Counted from the first letter of the stretch, positions 15,810 through 26,470 are shown. The stretch is DNA of 64,000 nt from Nocardioidaceae bacterium (GCA_009780515.1 WQZX01000006.1:1-64000), one strand, 5' to 3'. Notes: a model not told the origin generated them from the sequence alone. Numbers and translations: made by a program.

Positions 15810-17152
15810 CCCGGCCCCGTCACCGGCGACCATCTCGCGGCCCCGGCCGCTGGGTGGTCGCCGTGGCGGGCACGGCCCTGCTCGGCCTCGCGTGGGGAAC
15901 CTCCGGGACGCTGTCGTCCTGGACCGCCGGTCAGGTCCTGGACTCCACCGACACCGCGGGGACCGGCGGCATCGCCGTCACCCACGCCTACGGCAGCACC
16001 TGCGTCGGAGCGATGCGTACGGCGTCCCAGGCCTGCGCCGCGTCCCTCACCCCGGCCACGGCACTGCCGGCGACGTCCGTGACCGACTCGATCACCAACG
16101 ACAGCGGCCGGTCGATCACCCAGAGCGTCACCGCGAGGTCGTGCGCCCCCGTCCAGCTCGCCGACTCCGCGACGTCCACGAACCCGCTGCTGCCGCGCAA
16201 CGACATCGCCTTCAGCCCTGGCGGCGGTCCGGGATCGGTGAGCGGGAGCGGCGCGGTGGCGCTCGGCACGACGGGCTACGCCACCGACACCACCGCGCAG
16301 ACGGTGGGCGGCACTCCCGGCGGTCTCATCTCCCTCGTCGAGTACGACTACGGCTACGGGGTGTGGTTCAAGACGACCGCGACCACCGGCCGGCTCTTCG
16401 GCCTCGCGTCGAACCCGAGCAACACCTCGTCCACCTCGACCACGACCTACGACCGGACGCTCTCGCTGTCCGCAGGCAAGCTGGTCTTCGCGGCCGCCGG
16501 TGCGCCTGCGGTGACGAGCTCGGGGACCGTCAACGACGGCAGCTGGCACTACGCCTACGTGTCGCTCACGTCCAGCGCCATCACGCTGGTCCTCGGCCTG
16601 ACGGTCACGACCAAGGACACCGTCTACGTCGACGGCAGCTCGGTCGGCAGCGCCTCGGGCTCGAGCTCGCTGAGCACGCCGACCGGCTACTGGAGCGTCG
16701 GCGGCGGGTTCGCCGGCTCGCTGTCCGGCTTCGCCGACTACAACGGCACGAGCTCGCCGACCAGCCCGCCCGCATCGCCGTACTCCGGCGCGACCGACGT
16801 GTGGCCGCTCAACGACAGCGGCTACTCGACGTACGCCGGGACGATGCCGACCGGGATGACCACTCCGTGCGCGCGGGTCGCCGCCGCGCTCACCTTCGCC
16901 AGCCCCTCCGCCGGCACCGGGATGGTCGGGCTCGGCACGCTGGCCTCCACGACCTACCCGATCGCCGCTCCCGCCGCGGGCGCGACGCAGACGATGACGA
17001 TCACGACCAGCCAGGGGCCGGGCTACACCTCCGACCTGGCGGGGCTGCACCTCTACGTCCCGCTGGTCTTCAGCTACGGCACCAGCCCGGCCACGGGCTG
17101 GACGCTGATGATGCAGTGGGCGGGCGACGCGAGGGACGTGGTGATCGCATGA
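15806..17152 (+). CDS. Exported LamG-domain surface protein, GTLSSW signal type (448 aa)
   Basis: A short basic leader and hydrophobic segment end in [21 protein letters not shown], matching the two upstream paralogues at the signal junction. The centre (about residues 165-320) is a concanavalin-A/LamG-like jelly roll: [27 protein letters not shown] and [10 protein letters not shown] are typical strands. Such domains often bind carbohydrate, which would suit an adhesin or coat protein (inference). GTG 15806 overlaps the previous stop (GTGA), and its own end overlaps the peptidase gene. Confidence 0.7.
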   Translation: MTRPRHRRPSRGPGRWVVAVAGTALLGLAWGTSGTLSSWTAGQVLDSTDTAGTGGIAVTHAYGSTCVGAMRTASQACAASLTPATALPATSVTDSITNDSGRSITQSVTARSCAPVQLADSATSTNPLLPRNDIAFSPGGGPGSVSGSGAVALGTTGYATDTTAQTVGGTPGGLISLVEYDYGYGVWFKTTATTGRLFGLASNPSNTSSTSTTTYDRTLSLSAGKLVFAAAGAPAVTSSGTVNDGSWHYAYVSLTSSAITLVLGLTVTTKDTVYVDGSSVGSASGSSSLSTPTGYWSVGGGFAGSLSGFADYNGTSSPTSPPASPYSGATDVWPLNDSGYSTYAGTMPTGMTTPCARVAAALTFASPSAGTGMVGLGTLASTTYPIAAPAAGATQTMTITTSQGPGYTSDLAGLHLYVPLVFSYGTSPATGWTLMMQWAGDARDVVIA

Positions 17153-17988
17153 GCGAGTCGCGGTTCCTGAGGATGCTCAGCTGGGCGCTGCTCGCGCTGC
17201 TGGTCGGCGGGATCGCCTGGGCCGGCATCTGGCGTCTCGAGGGCGGTCGCTGGGAGCGGGTCGAGACCGCGTCCATGGGATCGGTCGCGCCGGTGAACAC
17301 CCTGCTGTGGGTGGAGCCGGCCAGGTTCTCCGACCTCAGGGTCGGCGACTTCATCACGTTCCACCCGCCCGGTCACCCCGACGTGACCTACAGCCACCGC
17401 GTCCACGTCATCAACCCCGACGGCACGATCGGCACCAAGGGCGAGATCACCCCGCCGGACCCGTGGACGATCACGAGCAAGGACCTCGTCGGCAAGGTGG
17501 TCATGCGCTGGAAGGGCGTGGGCTGGCTGGTCGTCGCCGCGCCCTTGCTGCTGGTCGGGGGACTCCTGCTCTGGCTGGCCGTCTGGCGCATCCGCGAGCC
17601 GCGCTGGCGGCTGCCGACCACCGTCGTCGGTGCGGCCCTGATCCTCAGCCTGGCGATCGTGGTCTACCGCCCGCTGATCCAGGCCGAGCAGCTGGGCTTC
17701 AGCTCGGTGCCGGGCGGGGCGCGGGCGACGTACGTCTCGACGGGGCTGCTGCCGGTGCGGCTGCAGGCCTACCGCGGCGAGCACGCGGACCTCGGCGACG
17801 GGCACGTCGGCACGGTCCTGGTCACCCAGCGCGACGGCAACGGCCGCTACGGCATCACCATGCGCCCGCACATCCCGCCCTGGTGGTGGCTGGTGCTCGT
17901 CCTGGCGTGCTTCGTGCCGGCGCTGTGGACCCTCGTCGTCGGGCTGCCGTCCGAGGTCGAGCCGAAGAGGCGCAGGGCCGCCTCGTAG
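17149..17988 (+). CDS. Divergent SipW-type signal peptidase I (279 aa)
   Basis: Third S26B-like peptidase of the cluster. After an N-terminal anchor, Ser42 lies in [11 protein letters not shown] and His83 in TYSHRVHVI, spaced as in the other two. The Pro after S-M is replaced (SMGS) and the GD-box reads [10 protein letters not shown], so specificity may differ. Two further helices and a ~90-residue outer segment before a final helix make it longer than usual. It ends operon 2, overlapping the LamG gene (ATGA). Most likely it processes the three GTLS(D/S)W-signal proteins before it. Confidence 0.75.
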   Translation: MSESRFLRMLSWALLALLVGGIAWAGIWRLEGGRWERVETASMGSVAPVNTLLWVEPARFSDLRVGDFITFHPPGHPDVTYSHRVHVINPDGTIGTKGEITPPDPWTITSKDLVGKVVMRWKGVGWLVVAAPLLLVGGLLLWLAVWRIREPRWRLPTTVVGAALILSLAIVVYRPLIQAEQLGFSSVPGGARATYVSTGLLPVRLQAYRGEHADLGDGHVGTVLVTQRDGNGRYGITMRPHIPPWWWLVLVLACFVPALWTLVVGLPSEVEPKRRRAAS

Positions 17989-17991
17989 GCT
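17986..17991 (+). promoter_or_regulatory. -10 box, leaderless pdxT promoter
   Basis: TAGGCT overlaps the stop of the peptidase gene and ends 8 nt before GTG 18000. pdxT can therefore be transcribed independently of operon 2. Confidence 0.5.
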
Positions 17992-17999
17992 TGGCGTTC

Positions 18000-18575
18000 G
18001 TGCCAGCGATCGGAGTCTTCGCCCTGCAGGGGGACGTGCGCGAGCACCTCCATGCCCTCACCGAGCTCGGTGCCGACGCGTTCGCCGTACGGCGCCCCGA
18101 GGAGCTCGAGCGCTGCGACGGACTGGTGGTCCCGGGCGGCGAGTCCACCACGATGTGGAAGCTCGCCCGGACCTTCGACCTGCTCGAGCCGATGCGGGCC
18201 CGGATCAAGGCCGGCATGCCGGCGCTCGGCACCTGCGCGGGCATGATCATGCTCGCCGACCGCATCGTCGGCGGAATGCCCGACCAGGAGACGGTCGGCG
18301 GCCTCGACGTGACCGTACGACGCAACGCGTTCGGCCGGCAGGTCGACTCGTTCGAGACCCAGCTGGCCGTCGTCGGCCTCGACGACCCGGTGCACGCGGT
18401 GTTCATCCGCGCGCCGTGGGTCGAGCAGACCGGTCCGGACGTCGAGGTCCTCGCCTCGGCGATGGACCACCCCGTCGCCGTACGGCAGGGGCGGCTGCTG
18501 GCGACGTCGTTCCACCCCGAGGTCGACGGTGACCGCCGGATCCACCGCCTCTTCCTCGATCTGGTGCCCGGATAG
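18000..18575 (+). CDS. pdxT: Pyridoxal 5'-phosphate synthase glutaminase subunit PdxT (191 aa)
   Basis: Class I glutamine amidotransferase that feeds ammonia to PdxS. The nucleophile Cys79 lies in [11 protein letters not shown] and the His-Glu pair in [19 protein letters not shown] is the oxyanion region. Length is normal. The GTG start follows from the -10 box 8 nt upstream and gives the typical N-terminus [11 protein letters not shown]. It is separated from pdxS by the signal-peptidase/surface-protein cluster. Confidence 0.96.
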   Translation: MPAIGVFALQGDVREHLHALTELGADAFAVRRPEELERCDGLVVPGGESTTMWKLARTFDLLEPMRARIKAGMPALGTCAGMIMLADRIVGGMPDQETVGGLDVTVRRNAFGRQVDSFETQLAVVGLDDPVHAVFIRAPWVEQTGPDVEVLASAMDHPVAVRQGRLLATSFHPEVDGDRRIHRLFLDLVPG

Positions 18576-18578
18576 GAT
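18573..18578 (+). promoter_or_regulatory. -10 box upstream of yebC
   Basis: TAGGAT overlaps the pdxT stop. The gene start is 47 nt further and has its own Shine-Dalgarno sequence. Confidence 0.4.
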
Positions 18579-18624
18579 TGTCCGGTTCGGTAACGAAGCA
18601 GGGAAGTCAGGGAACGAGGGACTG

Positions 18625-19392
18625 ATGTCGGGCCACTCCAAGTGGGCAACCACGAAGCACAAGAAGGCCGTGATCGACGCGAAGCGCGGCAAGCTCTTCG
18701 CCAAGCTCATCAAGAACATCGAGATCGCCGCCAAGATGGGTGGTCCCGACCCGTCCGGCAACCCCACGCTGTACGACGCCATCCAGAAGGCGAAGAAGCA
18801 GTCGGTTCCGAACAAGAACATCGACTCCGCGGTCAAGCGCGGCGGTGGTCTCGAGGGTGGCGGCGTCGACTACGAGACGATCATGTACGAGGTCTACGGC
18901 CCTCAGGGCGTCGCGATCCTGATCGAGTGCCTCACCGACAACCGCAACCGTGCCGCGATGGAGGTCCGCACCGCGGTCACCCGCAACGGCGGCACCATGG
19001 CCGACCCCGGCTCGGTCTCGCGGCTGTTCAACCGCAAGGGCGTCGTCGTGGTGCAGAAGAGCCAGGAGGGCAAGGAGGTCGACGAGGACGCCGTCCTCGA
19101 GGCCACCCTCGACGCGGGCGCCGAGGAGGTCAACGACCAGGGCGAGAGCTTCGAGATCCAGTCCGAGGCCGGTGACGTCGTCGCCGTACGCACCGCTCTG
19201 CAGAACGCCGGCATCGACTACGACTCCGCCGACGTCCAGTTCGTGGCCAGCATGGACATCCCCGTCGCCGAGCCCGACGCCGCAGCCAAGGTCTTCCGCC
19301 TCGTCGACGCGGTCGACGACCTCGACGACGTGCAGAACGTCTTCAGCAACGCCGACATCCCCGACGAGGTCCTGGAGACCATCGACGCCTGA
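18625..19392 (+). CDS. YebC/PmpR-family regulator or translation factor (255 aa)
   Basis: The full-length three-domain family signature is present: [20 protein letters not shown] at the start, [11 protein letters not shown] and [10 protein letters not shown] in the middle, and the acidic C-terminal domain. Members bind nucleic acid; some act as transcription regulators, others relieve ribosome stalling at proline stretches. Its place between pdxT and ruvCAB is conserved in actinobacteria. A GGAACGAGGG Shine-Dalgarno sequence precedes the ATG. Confidence 0.93.
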   Translation: MSGHSKWATTKHKKAVIDAKRGKLFAKLIKNIEIAAKMGGPDPSGNPTLYDAIQKAKKQSVPNKNIDSAVKRGGGLEGGGVDYETIMYEVYGPQGVAILIECLTDNRNRAAMEVRTAVTRNGGTMADPGSVSRLFNRKGVVVVQKSQEGKEVDEDAVLEATLDAGAEEVNDQGESFEIQSEAGDVVAVRTALQNAGIDYDSADVQFVASMDIPVAEPDAAAKVFRLVDAVDDLDDVQNVFSNADIPDEVLETIDA

Positions 19393-19441
19393 CGAGAGGG
19401 CCGATCCCCTCGAATCCGGTGCTGCGACTGCGGATCGGGTC

Positions 19442-19447
19442 TAGCGT
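19442..19447 (+). promoter_or_regulatory. -10 box of the frameshifted secreted-protein gene
   Basis: TAGCGT lies 37 nt before ATG 19485. Confidence 0.4.
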
Positions 19448-19484
19448 CTGTCGACCAGCGCGCTCCACGGGTCAGGGGAATGCC

Positions 19485-20020
19485 ATGCGCTCTCGAATCA
19501 TCGCCGCGTGGGTAGCGGCTCTGCTCGCCACGGCCGTGCTGGGCCCACGACGGCGCCTGCGCATGCGTTCGGAGAGGTGTACGTGCACGATCCGAGCGGC
19601 GATCGTGCCCAAGCCACTCAGGCTCGACGCGACGCGCTCGACATCACCGCTTGGTCGGTGGTCGACGCAGGACCCTGGGTGGTCGTGCACATCCACTTCA
19701 GGAATCTCGTGCTTCCGCCCGGCAAGAACTCCTGCCGCTTCGAGTACTTCGCGGGGCGCGCCATCCCGCGCAACCTGGTCGACGACGAGTTCTTCCTGCG
19801 GGCGGACGGCACGATGGACAACGCGATGGCCGGGTACGCCGCCGTGTCGGCGCATGCGTCGCCGGCGCGGGATGTGGCCACGATCGTCACTCCGCGTCGT
19901 GTGCTGCCTGACAGGATCACGACCTACGACGTCGGTTCGGACGGAACCTGTGCTGACGGTCATCTCTCGGTCGGCTGGGACGACAGCGCTCAGCGACGGT
20001 GGTTGCGCATCCGTCGCTGA
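19485..20020 (+). pseudogene. Secreted hypothetical protein, frameshifted after the signal peptide
   Basis: ATG 19485 has AGGGGA upstream and encodes a fine signal peptide core (MRSRIIAAWVAALLATAVLG), after which the frame turns Arg-rich. The adjoining frame gives PTTAPAHAFGEVYVHDPSGD, i.e. an AHA cleavage site and a well-formed mature domain that runs to 20020. Restoring one C in the GGGCCCA run near 19541 joins the two parts into a ~178-residue exported protein. Either the gene is newly broken or the assembly dropped a base. The mature domain (WVVVHIHFRN, CRFEYFAGR) matches no family I know. Confidence 0.6.
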
Positions 20021-20093
20021 GCCCGCGTGTCGCCCCTCCGTCGTGACGTGACTCATCTACTCTGCGAACAGACGTTCGATACGGAGGTGGCAT

Positions 20094-20663
20094 GTGCGCG
20101 TGCTCGGGATCGATCCCGGCCTGACCCGCTGCGGTCTGGGCGTGGTCGAGGGCGACGTCGGCCGGCCGCTGTCGCTGGTCGACGTGGGCGTCGTACGCAC
20201 GTCGGCGCACATCGCCGTGCCCGATCGGCTCGTGACCATCGAGCGCGGGATCGACGCGTGGCTCGACGAGCACCGGCCCGACCGGGTGGCGATCGAGCGG
20301 ATCTTCGCGCGCTCCGACGTCTCCACGATCATGGGCACGGCGCAGGCTGCGGGCATCGCGATGGTCTGCGCCGCACGGCGCGGGCTGCCCGTCGCGCTGC
20401 ACACGCCCAGCGAGGTCAAGGCGGCGGTGTCGGGCAGCGGTCGTGCCGACAAGGCGCAGGTCGGGGCCATGGTGACCCGCATCCTCCGCCTCGAGGCGAT
20501 GCCGAAGCCCGCCGACGCCGCCGACGCGCTCGCGCTGGCCATCACCCACATCTGGCGTGGGGGCGCCCAGGCGCGCATCGACCAGGCGCTCGCCAGGTCT
20601 CGACCGGCTCGACCGGCCCGACCGGCCTCGCCCGAGGCTCGTTCGACGATGGGAGCACGATGA
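20094..20663 (+). CDS. ruvC: Holliday junction endodeoxyribonuclease RuvC (189 aa)
   Basis: Resolvase that nicks four-way junctions symmetrically during recombination repair, acting with RuvAB. Acidic active-site residues are visible in VLGIDPGLT (Asp7), VAIERIF and the C-terminal DAADALALA. The ~20-residue tail is a low-complexity Arg-Pro-Ala run and probably disordered. GTG 20094 is chosen over ATG 20092 (wrong frame) and is 6 nt after GGAGG. Its stop overlaps ruvA. Confidence 0.95.
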   Translation: MRVLGIDPGLTRCGLGVVEGDVGRPLSLVDVGVVRTSAHIAVPDRLVTIERGIDAWLDEHRPDRVAIERIFARSDVSTIMGTAQAAGIAMVCAARRGLPVALHTPSEVKAAVSGSGRADKAQVGAMVTRILRLEAMPKPADAADALALAITHIWRGGAQARIDQALARSRPARPARPASPEARSTMGAR

Positions 20664-21259
20664 TCGCGTTCGTCCGTGGCAAGGTCGCCGGGCTGACCCT
20701 CAGCAGCGCCGTCGTCGAGGTCGGGGGAGTCGGGCTCGAGCTGATGTGCACGCCCGGCACGCTCGCCGGGCTGCGCACCGGCCAGGAGGCCACGCTGCCG
20801 ACGAGCATGGTGGTCCGCGAGGACTCCCTGACCCTGTTCGGCTTCGCCGACGAGGACGAGAAGACGATCTTCGAGCTGGTCCAGACGGCCTCCGGCGTGG
20901 GCCCGAAGCTGGCCCAGGCGATCGTCGCGGTGCTGTCGCCCGACGGCGTGCGCACCGCCATCGCGGGTGAGGACGTCAAGACGCTGACCAAGGTCCCCGG
21001 CATCGGCCAGAAGGGCGCGCAGCGGATCATCCTCGAGCTCAAGGACCGGATCGGAGCGCCGGTCGGCGCCGGCGGCCGGCAGCCCGTCGCGGCGGCGGCC
21101 GAGCCGTGGCGCGACCAGGTGCTCCAGGGCCTGACCGGCCTCGGCTACAACGCCAAGGACGCGGAGAAGGCGGTCGAGGCCGTGGCGGACGAGGCCGCGT
21201 CCGGCGTACCCAACGTCAGCGCGCTGCTGCGCTCGGCGCTGCGCGCCCTGGCAAGGTAG
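20660..21259 (+). CDS. ruvA: Holliday junction DNA helicase subunit RuvA (199 aa)
   Basis: Tetrameric junction-binding subunit that loads RuvB. The N-terminal OB-fold is followed by two helix-hairpin-helix motifs ([20 protein letters not shown]) and a C-terminal domain that contacts RuvB. Length is typical. ATGA overlap with ruvC and a 4-nt gap to ruvB make a tight ruvCAB operon. Confidence 0.95.
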   Translation: MIAFVRGKVAGLTLSSAVVEVGGVGLELMCTPGTLAGLRTGQEATLPTSMVVREDSLTLFGFADEDEKTIFELVQTASGVGPKLAQAIVAVLSPDGVRTAIAGEDVKTLTKVPGIGQKGAQRIILELKDRIGAPVGAGGRQPVAAAAEPWRDQVLQGLTGLGYNAKDAEKAVEAVADEAASGVPNVSALLRSALRALAR

Positions 21260-21263
21260 TCCG

Positions 21264-22343
<1,080 letters not shown>

Positions 22344-22368
22344 CCCCGTCGACGTACGGATCGCTGGC

Positions 22369-22374
22369 TAGACT
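22369..22374 (+). promoter_or_regulatory. -10 box upstream of yajC-secDF
   Basis: TAGACT lies about 57 nt before the yajC start, leaving room for a leader with a Shine-Dalgarno sequence. Confidence 0.45.
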
Positions 22375-22430
22375 TGCGCGTCGGTCCGACCGCCGACGTA
22401 GAAGTCCAACCCAGGAAGAGGTCCTCGTTC

Positions 22431-22844
22431 GTGAAGCAGATCGTGCCGTGGCTCTGGATCCTTGCGATCGCGATCGTCTTCTGGCTCCTCTTCGTGCGGC
22501 CCGCGAGCCGTCGGCAGGCCGAGACGGCGAAGCTCCAGCGCAGCATCGAGGTCGGTGACGAGGTCGTCCTGACCTCGGGCGTCTTCGGGAGGGTCGTGGA
22601 GCTCACCGACGACCACGTCGGCGTCGAGATCGCCGCGGGCGTCGTGATCCGGGTGCTCCGGGGCGCGATCGGCTCCAAGCTCGACCGCGACGCCGAGCGC
22701 GCCGACGACCAGACCGACGACCAGACCGACGACCAGACCGACGACCAGACCGACGAGGGCGGCGACACGCCCGCAGCCGCCGACGACACGGCCGCGACGG
22801 CCGACACCACCGACGACCCCGACGTCGTCGACGGAGAGGACTGA
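22431..22844 (+). CDS. yajC: Preprotein translocase accessory subunit YajC (137 aa)
   Basis: A single N-terminal membrane helix (IVPWLWILAIAIVFWLLF) is followed by a cytoplasmic domain with the family core EVGDEVVLTSGVFGRVVE. It associates with SecDF next to SecYEG. The tail is a highly acidic Asp/Thr/Gln/Ala run encoded partly by a 12-bp tandem repeat. GTG 22431 is preferred (AGGAAGAGG upstream); the longer track start adds non-family sequence. secD begins 5 nt after the stop. Confidence 0.9.
   Translation: MKQIVPWLWILAIAIVFWLLFVRPASRRQAETAKLQRSIEVGDEVVLTSGVFGRVVELTDDHVGVEIAAGVVIRVLRGAIGSKLDRDAERADDQTDDQTDDQTDDQTDEGGDTPAAADDTAATADTTDDPDVVDGED
22704..22751 (+). repeat. 12-bp tandem repeat inside yajC, four copies
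   Basis: Four identical copies of GACGACCAGACC encode DDQT repeats in the acidic tail. Copy number is likely variable between strains. Confidence 0.85.
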
Positions 22845-22848
22845 ACCC

Positions 22849-24672
22849 ATGGCGGCCCGACGCCCCCGACCCGGTCGGACCCTTGTGATCTTCTTCCTCG
22901 GCATCGCCGTGCTCTACGGACTCGTGGCCCTGGCCGGGATCTCCGGCAACGGCAAGGGCTCCACGTGGAAGCCCGCGCTCGGCCTCGACCTCGAGGGCGG
23001 CACCCAGATCACCCTGCGGGCGACGAAGACGCCGACCAAGGCCAACCTCGACGAGGCCCAGCGGATCATCGACCAGCGCATCAACAGCTCGGGCGTCTCC
23101 GAGGCGACGGTCACCACCCAGGGCAACTCCGACATCGTGGTGTCGATCCCGAAGTCGACCAGCAACGCCGACCAGCTCGAGGCGACCGCCAAGCGCCAGG
23201 CCGTGCTGCGGTTCCGCCTCGTCGCCTGTGGTCCGAACGGCGGCGACCCGTGCTCCTCGGCCGTGAGCCAGGGGGCGGGACAGTCCGCCGGAGCGCCGGT
23301 TGCGCCCACCGCGCCGGCCGGCAACCCGCGGCCCGCGCCTGCTTTCGGCAAGGTCGCGGGCAAGCCGAAGAAGCCGTCGGCGACCACGACTGCGAAGTCC
23401 TCCGCACCGAAGGCGACCACGAGCGCTCAGCCCAAGGCGACGTCGTCCGCCTCCGCGCCGGCAACGGCAGGTGCCGGCACGACGTCGGGCTCCAGCTCCG
23501 ATCCGAACTCGGCGCAGGCGGCGATGGCGTGGGCCGCATCCCCTGATGCTGCCTCGATCGCCGCCTTCCAGAAGTACACCTGCAACAACGACGGTGTCCT
23601 GCTCGGATCCGACGGCAAGCCCGCCAACCTGCCCGACGTGCCCTCCAAGCCGCTGATCACCTGCGGCGCGCCCGGCACCGACTCGGCCGGGGGGCCGTAC
23701 CTCCTGTCCCCGTCGGTCGTCGAGGGCCGCGAGCTCACCGACGCGTCGGCCGGCATCCCGACGGGCCAGCTCGGGTGGGTCGTCAACCTGACCATGGGCA
23801 ACGACACGAGCAAGGCGTACCCGCCCGGCAGCCCCGGCGCCCAGGACGACTTCGCCACGATCAGCGGCAAGCTGCACGGCACCAACAAGCAGTTCGCCAT
23901 CGTGCTCGACGGCAAGGTGATCTCGGCCCCCACGTTCAACGCCGTGATCAACGACGGCAAGTCGCAGATCTCCGGCAGCTTCAGCGAGACGTCCGCGACC
24001 TCGCTCGCCACCAGCCTCAAGTACGGCGCCCTGCCGATCGCCTTCGGGCAGCCGACGGTCGTCACGGTGGGTCCGTCCCTCGCGGGCAACCAGCTGCACG
24101 CGGGCATGCTGGCCGGGGCGATCGGTCTCGCCCTGGTCATGCTCTACTGCCTGCTCTACTACCGCGGCCTCGGTGGCGTCGTGGTCGCGTCGCTGTTCGT
24201 GGCGGCGTCCATCACCTACGCGATGGTGCTGCTGCTCGGCCAGACGGCCGGCTTCACGCTCACGCTGCCCGGCATCGCGGGTCTGATCATCGCCGTCGGC
24301 ATCACAGCGGACTCGTTCGTCATCTTCTTCGAACGCATGCGTGACGAGATGCGTGAAGGCAAGTCGATGCGGGTCGCGGTCGAGTCCGGCTGGCACCGCG
24401 CTCGCATCACGCGACTCGCCGCGAACACGGTCTCGGTGCTCTCGGCCCTGGTCCTCTACATCTTCGCCAGCGGCGAGGTGAAGGGCTTCGGTTTCGCGCT
24501 CGGCCTCTCGACCATCGTCGACCTCGCCGTGCTGTTCTGGTTCACCAAGCCGATGGTGTCCTACCTCGCGCAGTTCAAGGCGTTCAACTCCGGCCGCAAG
24601 TGGTCCGGCCTCAGCAAGGAGACCCTCGGCATGGACTCGCCGCGAACCCGCACCGCAGGAGGGGAGGCCTGA
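22849..24672 (+). CDS. secD: Protein translocase subunit SecD (607 aa)
   Basis: Membrane protein that uses the proton gradient to complete Sec export. The N-terminal helix is followed by the P1 domain starting GLDLEGGTQITLRA. A ~80-residue Ala/Pro/Ser/Thr-rich insertion (about 140-225) of actinobacterial type comes next, then the P1 head and the five C-terminal helices with ITADSFVIFFERMRDE and the D-x-A-V-L-F ending. It is cotranscribed with yajC and secF, whose start overlaps its stop. Confidence 0.94.
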   Translation: MAARRPRPGRTLVIFFLGIAVLYGLVALAGISGNGKGSTWKPALGLDLEGGTQITLRATKTPTKANLDEAQRIIDQRINSSGVSEATVTTQGNSDIVVSIPKSTSNADQLEATAKRQAVLRFRLVACGPNGGDPCSSAVSQGAGQSAGAPVAPTAPAGNPRPAPAFGKVAGKPKKPSATTTAKSSAPKATTSAQPKATSSASAPATAGAGTTSGSSSDPNSAQAAMAWAASPDAASIAAFQKYTCNNDGVLLGSDGKPANLPDVPSKPLITCGAPGTDSAGGPYLLSPSVVEGRELTDASAGIPTGQLGWVVNLTMGNDTSKAYPPGSPGAQDDFATISGKLHGTNKQFAIVLDGKVISAPTFNAVINDGKSQISGSFSETSATSLATSLKYGALPIAFGQPTVVTVGPSLAGNQLHAGMLAGAIGLALVMLYCLLYYRGLGGVVVASLFVAASITYAMVLLLGQTAGFTLTLPGIAGLIIAVGITADSFVIFFERMRDEMREGKSMRVAVESGWHRARITRLAANTVSVLSALVLYIFASGEVKGFGFALGLSTIVDLAVLFWFTKPMVSYLAQFKAFNSGRKWSGLSKETLGMDSPRTRTAGGEA

Positions 24673-25916
24673 TGGGCAAGATGTCCCGGCTGGGCAACGA
24701 CCTCTACCAGGGTCGCAAGTCCATCAACTTCGTCGGCAAGCCATGGCTCTGGTACGCCGTCTCCGTCGTCCTCGTCGCCCTGGCCCTGAGCGCGATCGCC
24801 TTCAAGGGCCTCAACTTCGGCGTCGAGTTCACCGGCGGCTCGTCCATCACGGACAACGTCGGATCCGGCAACGCCACCCAGGCCAACGCGGACAAGCTCG
24901 CGTCGACGATCGGCGGCGCGTCGATCGCCAATGCGGCGAACCCGACGGTCACGACCGCCGGCGACAAGGCCCTCATCGTCCAGACCCAGAACCTGACCAC
25001 CGCGCAGAACGACGCGGTCGACAAGCTGATCACCCAGCAGTTCCCCCAGGTGCAGGCGAGCGACATCTCCAAGAGCGACATCGGCCCCAGCTGGGGCAAG
25101 GAGGTCGCCGACCGCGCTGGTCTCGGTGTCGCGATCTTCCTGGTGCTGGTGGTCATCTTCATCTGGGCGTACTTCCGAGAATGGAAGATGTCGGCCGCCG
25201 CGATCGTCGCGCTGGTCCACGACTGCGGCCTCACGATCGGCGTCTACGCGCTCTCGGGCTTCGAGGTCACTCCCGCGGCCGTCACCGGCCTGCTGGCGAT
25301 CCTGGGCTTCTCCCTCTACGACACGGTGGTCGTCTTCGACAAGATCAAGGAGAACACCACCAAGCTCCGCAAGAAGACCCAGTCGTACGGCGACGCGGCC
25401 AACCTCGCGGTCAACCAGACCCTCGTCCGGTCGATCAACACCTCGATCGTGGCGCTCATCCCGATCGGCGCGATCCTCTGGGTCAGCGCCGTACAGCTCG
25501 GCGCCAGCACGCTGAAGGACCTGGCGCTCGCGCAGTTCGTCGGCATGGGTGCCGGCGTGTACTCCTCGATCATGCTCGCGCCCCGGGTGATCGTGCACCT
25601 CAAGGGCCGCGAGTCGGAGGTGAAGGCGCAGAACAAGCGTGCGGCGAAGGCCAAGGCGAAGGCCTCGGTCGACCCCTACGCCTCGGTGCCCGCGTTCGCC
25701 GAGGACATGCCGGTCCAGAGCCCCGAGCCCGATGCGCCGGATGCCGGCGAGGACTACCAGGGCTACGAGACGCCGAAGACCCCGCGTCCTGAGCCGAGGA
25801 CCTCGCCGATGGGCAAGGGCCGCACGCTGCCCGAGCAGCACCGCCCCGTCGGCGAGAGCAGCTCGTCGGGTCGCAACCAGCCGCAGCGCAACACCCGCTC
25901 GCAGCGCGGGAAGTAG
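24672..25916 (+). CDS. secF: Protein translocase subunit SecF (414 aa)
   Basis: Partner of SecD, with six membrane helices. Signatures: NFGVEFTGGSSI at the start of the outer domain, then LGFSLYDTVVVFDKIKENT and NQTLVRSINTS. A ~100-residue hydrophilic, Lys- then Pro-rich C-terminal extension is longer than in Escherichia coli but usual in actinobacteria. A TGATG junction with secD indicates coupling. apt follows after 8 nt. Confidence 0.94.
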   Translation: MGKMSRLGNDLYQGRKSINFVGKPWLWYAVSVVLVALALSAIAFKGLNFGVEFTGGSSITDNVGSGNATQANADKLASTIGGASIANAANPTVTTAGDKALIVQTQNLTTAQNDAVDKLITQQFPQVQASDISKSDIGPSWGKEVADRAGLGVAIFLVLVVIFIWAYFREWKMSAAAIVALVHDCGLTIGVYALSGFEVTPAAVTGLLAILGFSLYDTVVVFDKIKENTTKLRKKTQSYGDAANLAVNQTLVRSINTSIVALIPIGAILWVSAVQLGASTLKDLALAQFVGMGAGVYSSIMLAPRVIVHLKGRESEVKAQNKRAAKAKAKASVDPYASVPAFAEDMPVQSPEPDAPDAGEDYQGYETPKTPRPEPRTSPMGKGRTLPEQHRPVGESSSSGRNQPQRNTRSQRGK

Positions 25917-25924
25917 CCCTCGAC

Positions 25925-26470
25925 ATGGTGGCCGACCCGGTGACCGGCGTCCTCGAGCGGCTCGTGCGCGACGTCCCGGACTTCCCCGAGCCCGGGGTGC
26001 TGTTCAAGGACATCATGCCGCTGCTGGCCGACCACGAAGGCTTGCGGACCGTCGTCGACGCGCTGGCCGCGGTCGGTCGCGACCACGCCGGCGAGGTCGT
26101 GGTGGACAAGGTGATCGGGATGGAGTCGCGCGGCTTCATCCTGGGTGCGCCGGTCGCGCTTGCGCTGGGGGTCGGCTTCGTGCCGGCCCGCAAGCCCGGC
26201 AAGCTGCCGGGCGAGCGGCTGTCGGTCTCCTACGCCCTGGAGTACGGCGAGGCCACCCTCGAGATCCAGAAGGACGCCCTGCAGCAGGGCGAGCGGGTGC
26301 TCGTCGTCGACGACGTGCTCGCCACCGGCGGCACCGCCGCCGCCACCGCCGAGCTCGTACGACGGGCGGGCGCCCGGGTGGCCGCGATGGCGTTCCTCAT
26401 GGAGCTGTCGTTCCTGCGCGGCCGCGAGGCCGTGGCCGGCGAGCAGGTCACCGCTCTGCTGACGGTCTGA
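25925..26470 (+). CDS. apt: Adenine phosphoribosyltransferase (181 aa)
   Basis: Purine salvage enzyme that converts adenine and PRPP to AMP. The PRPP-binding loop VLVVDDVLATGGTA and the N-terminal signature PDFPEPGVLFKDI and GMESRGFILG are intact. It follows secF closely and precedes rel, the standard actinobacterial order secDF-apt-rel. Confidence 0.93.
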   Translation: MVADPVTGVLERLVRDVPDFPEPGVLFKDIMPLLADHEGLRTVVDALAAVGRDHAGEVVVDKVIGMESRGFILGAPVALALGVGFVPARKPGKLPGERLSVSYALEYGEATLEIQKDALQQGERVLVVDDVLATGGTAAATAELVRRAGARVAAMAFLMELSFLRGREAVAGEQVTALLTV

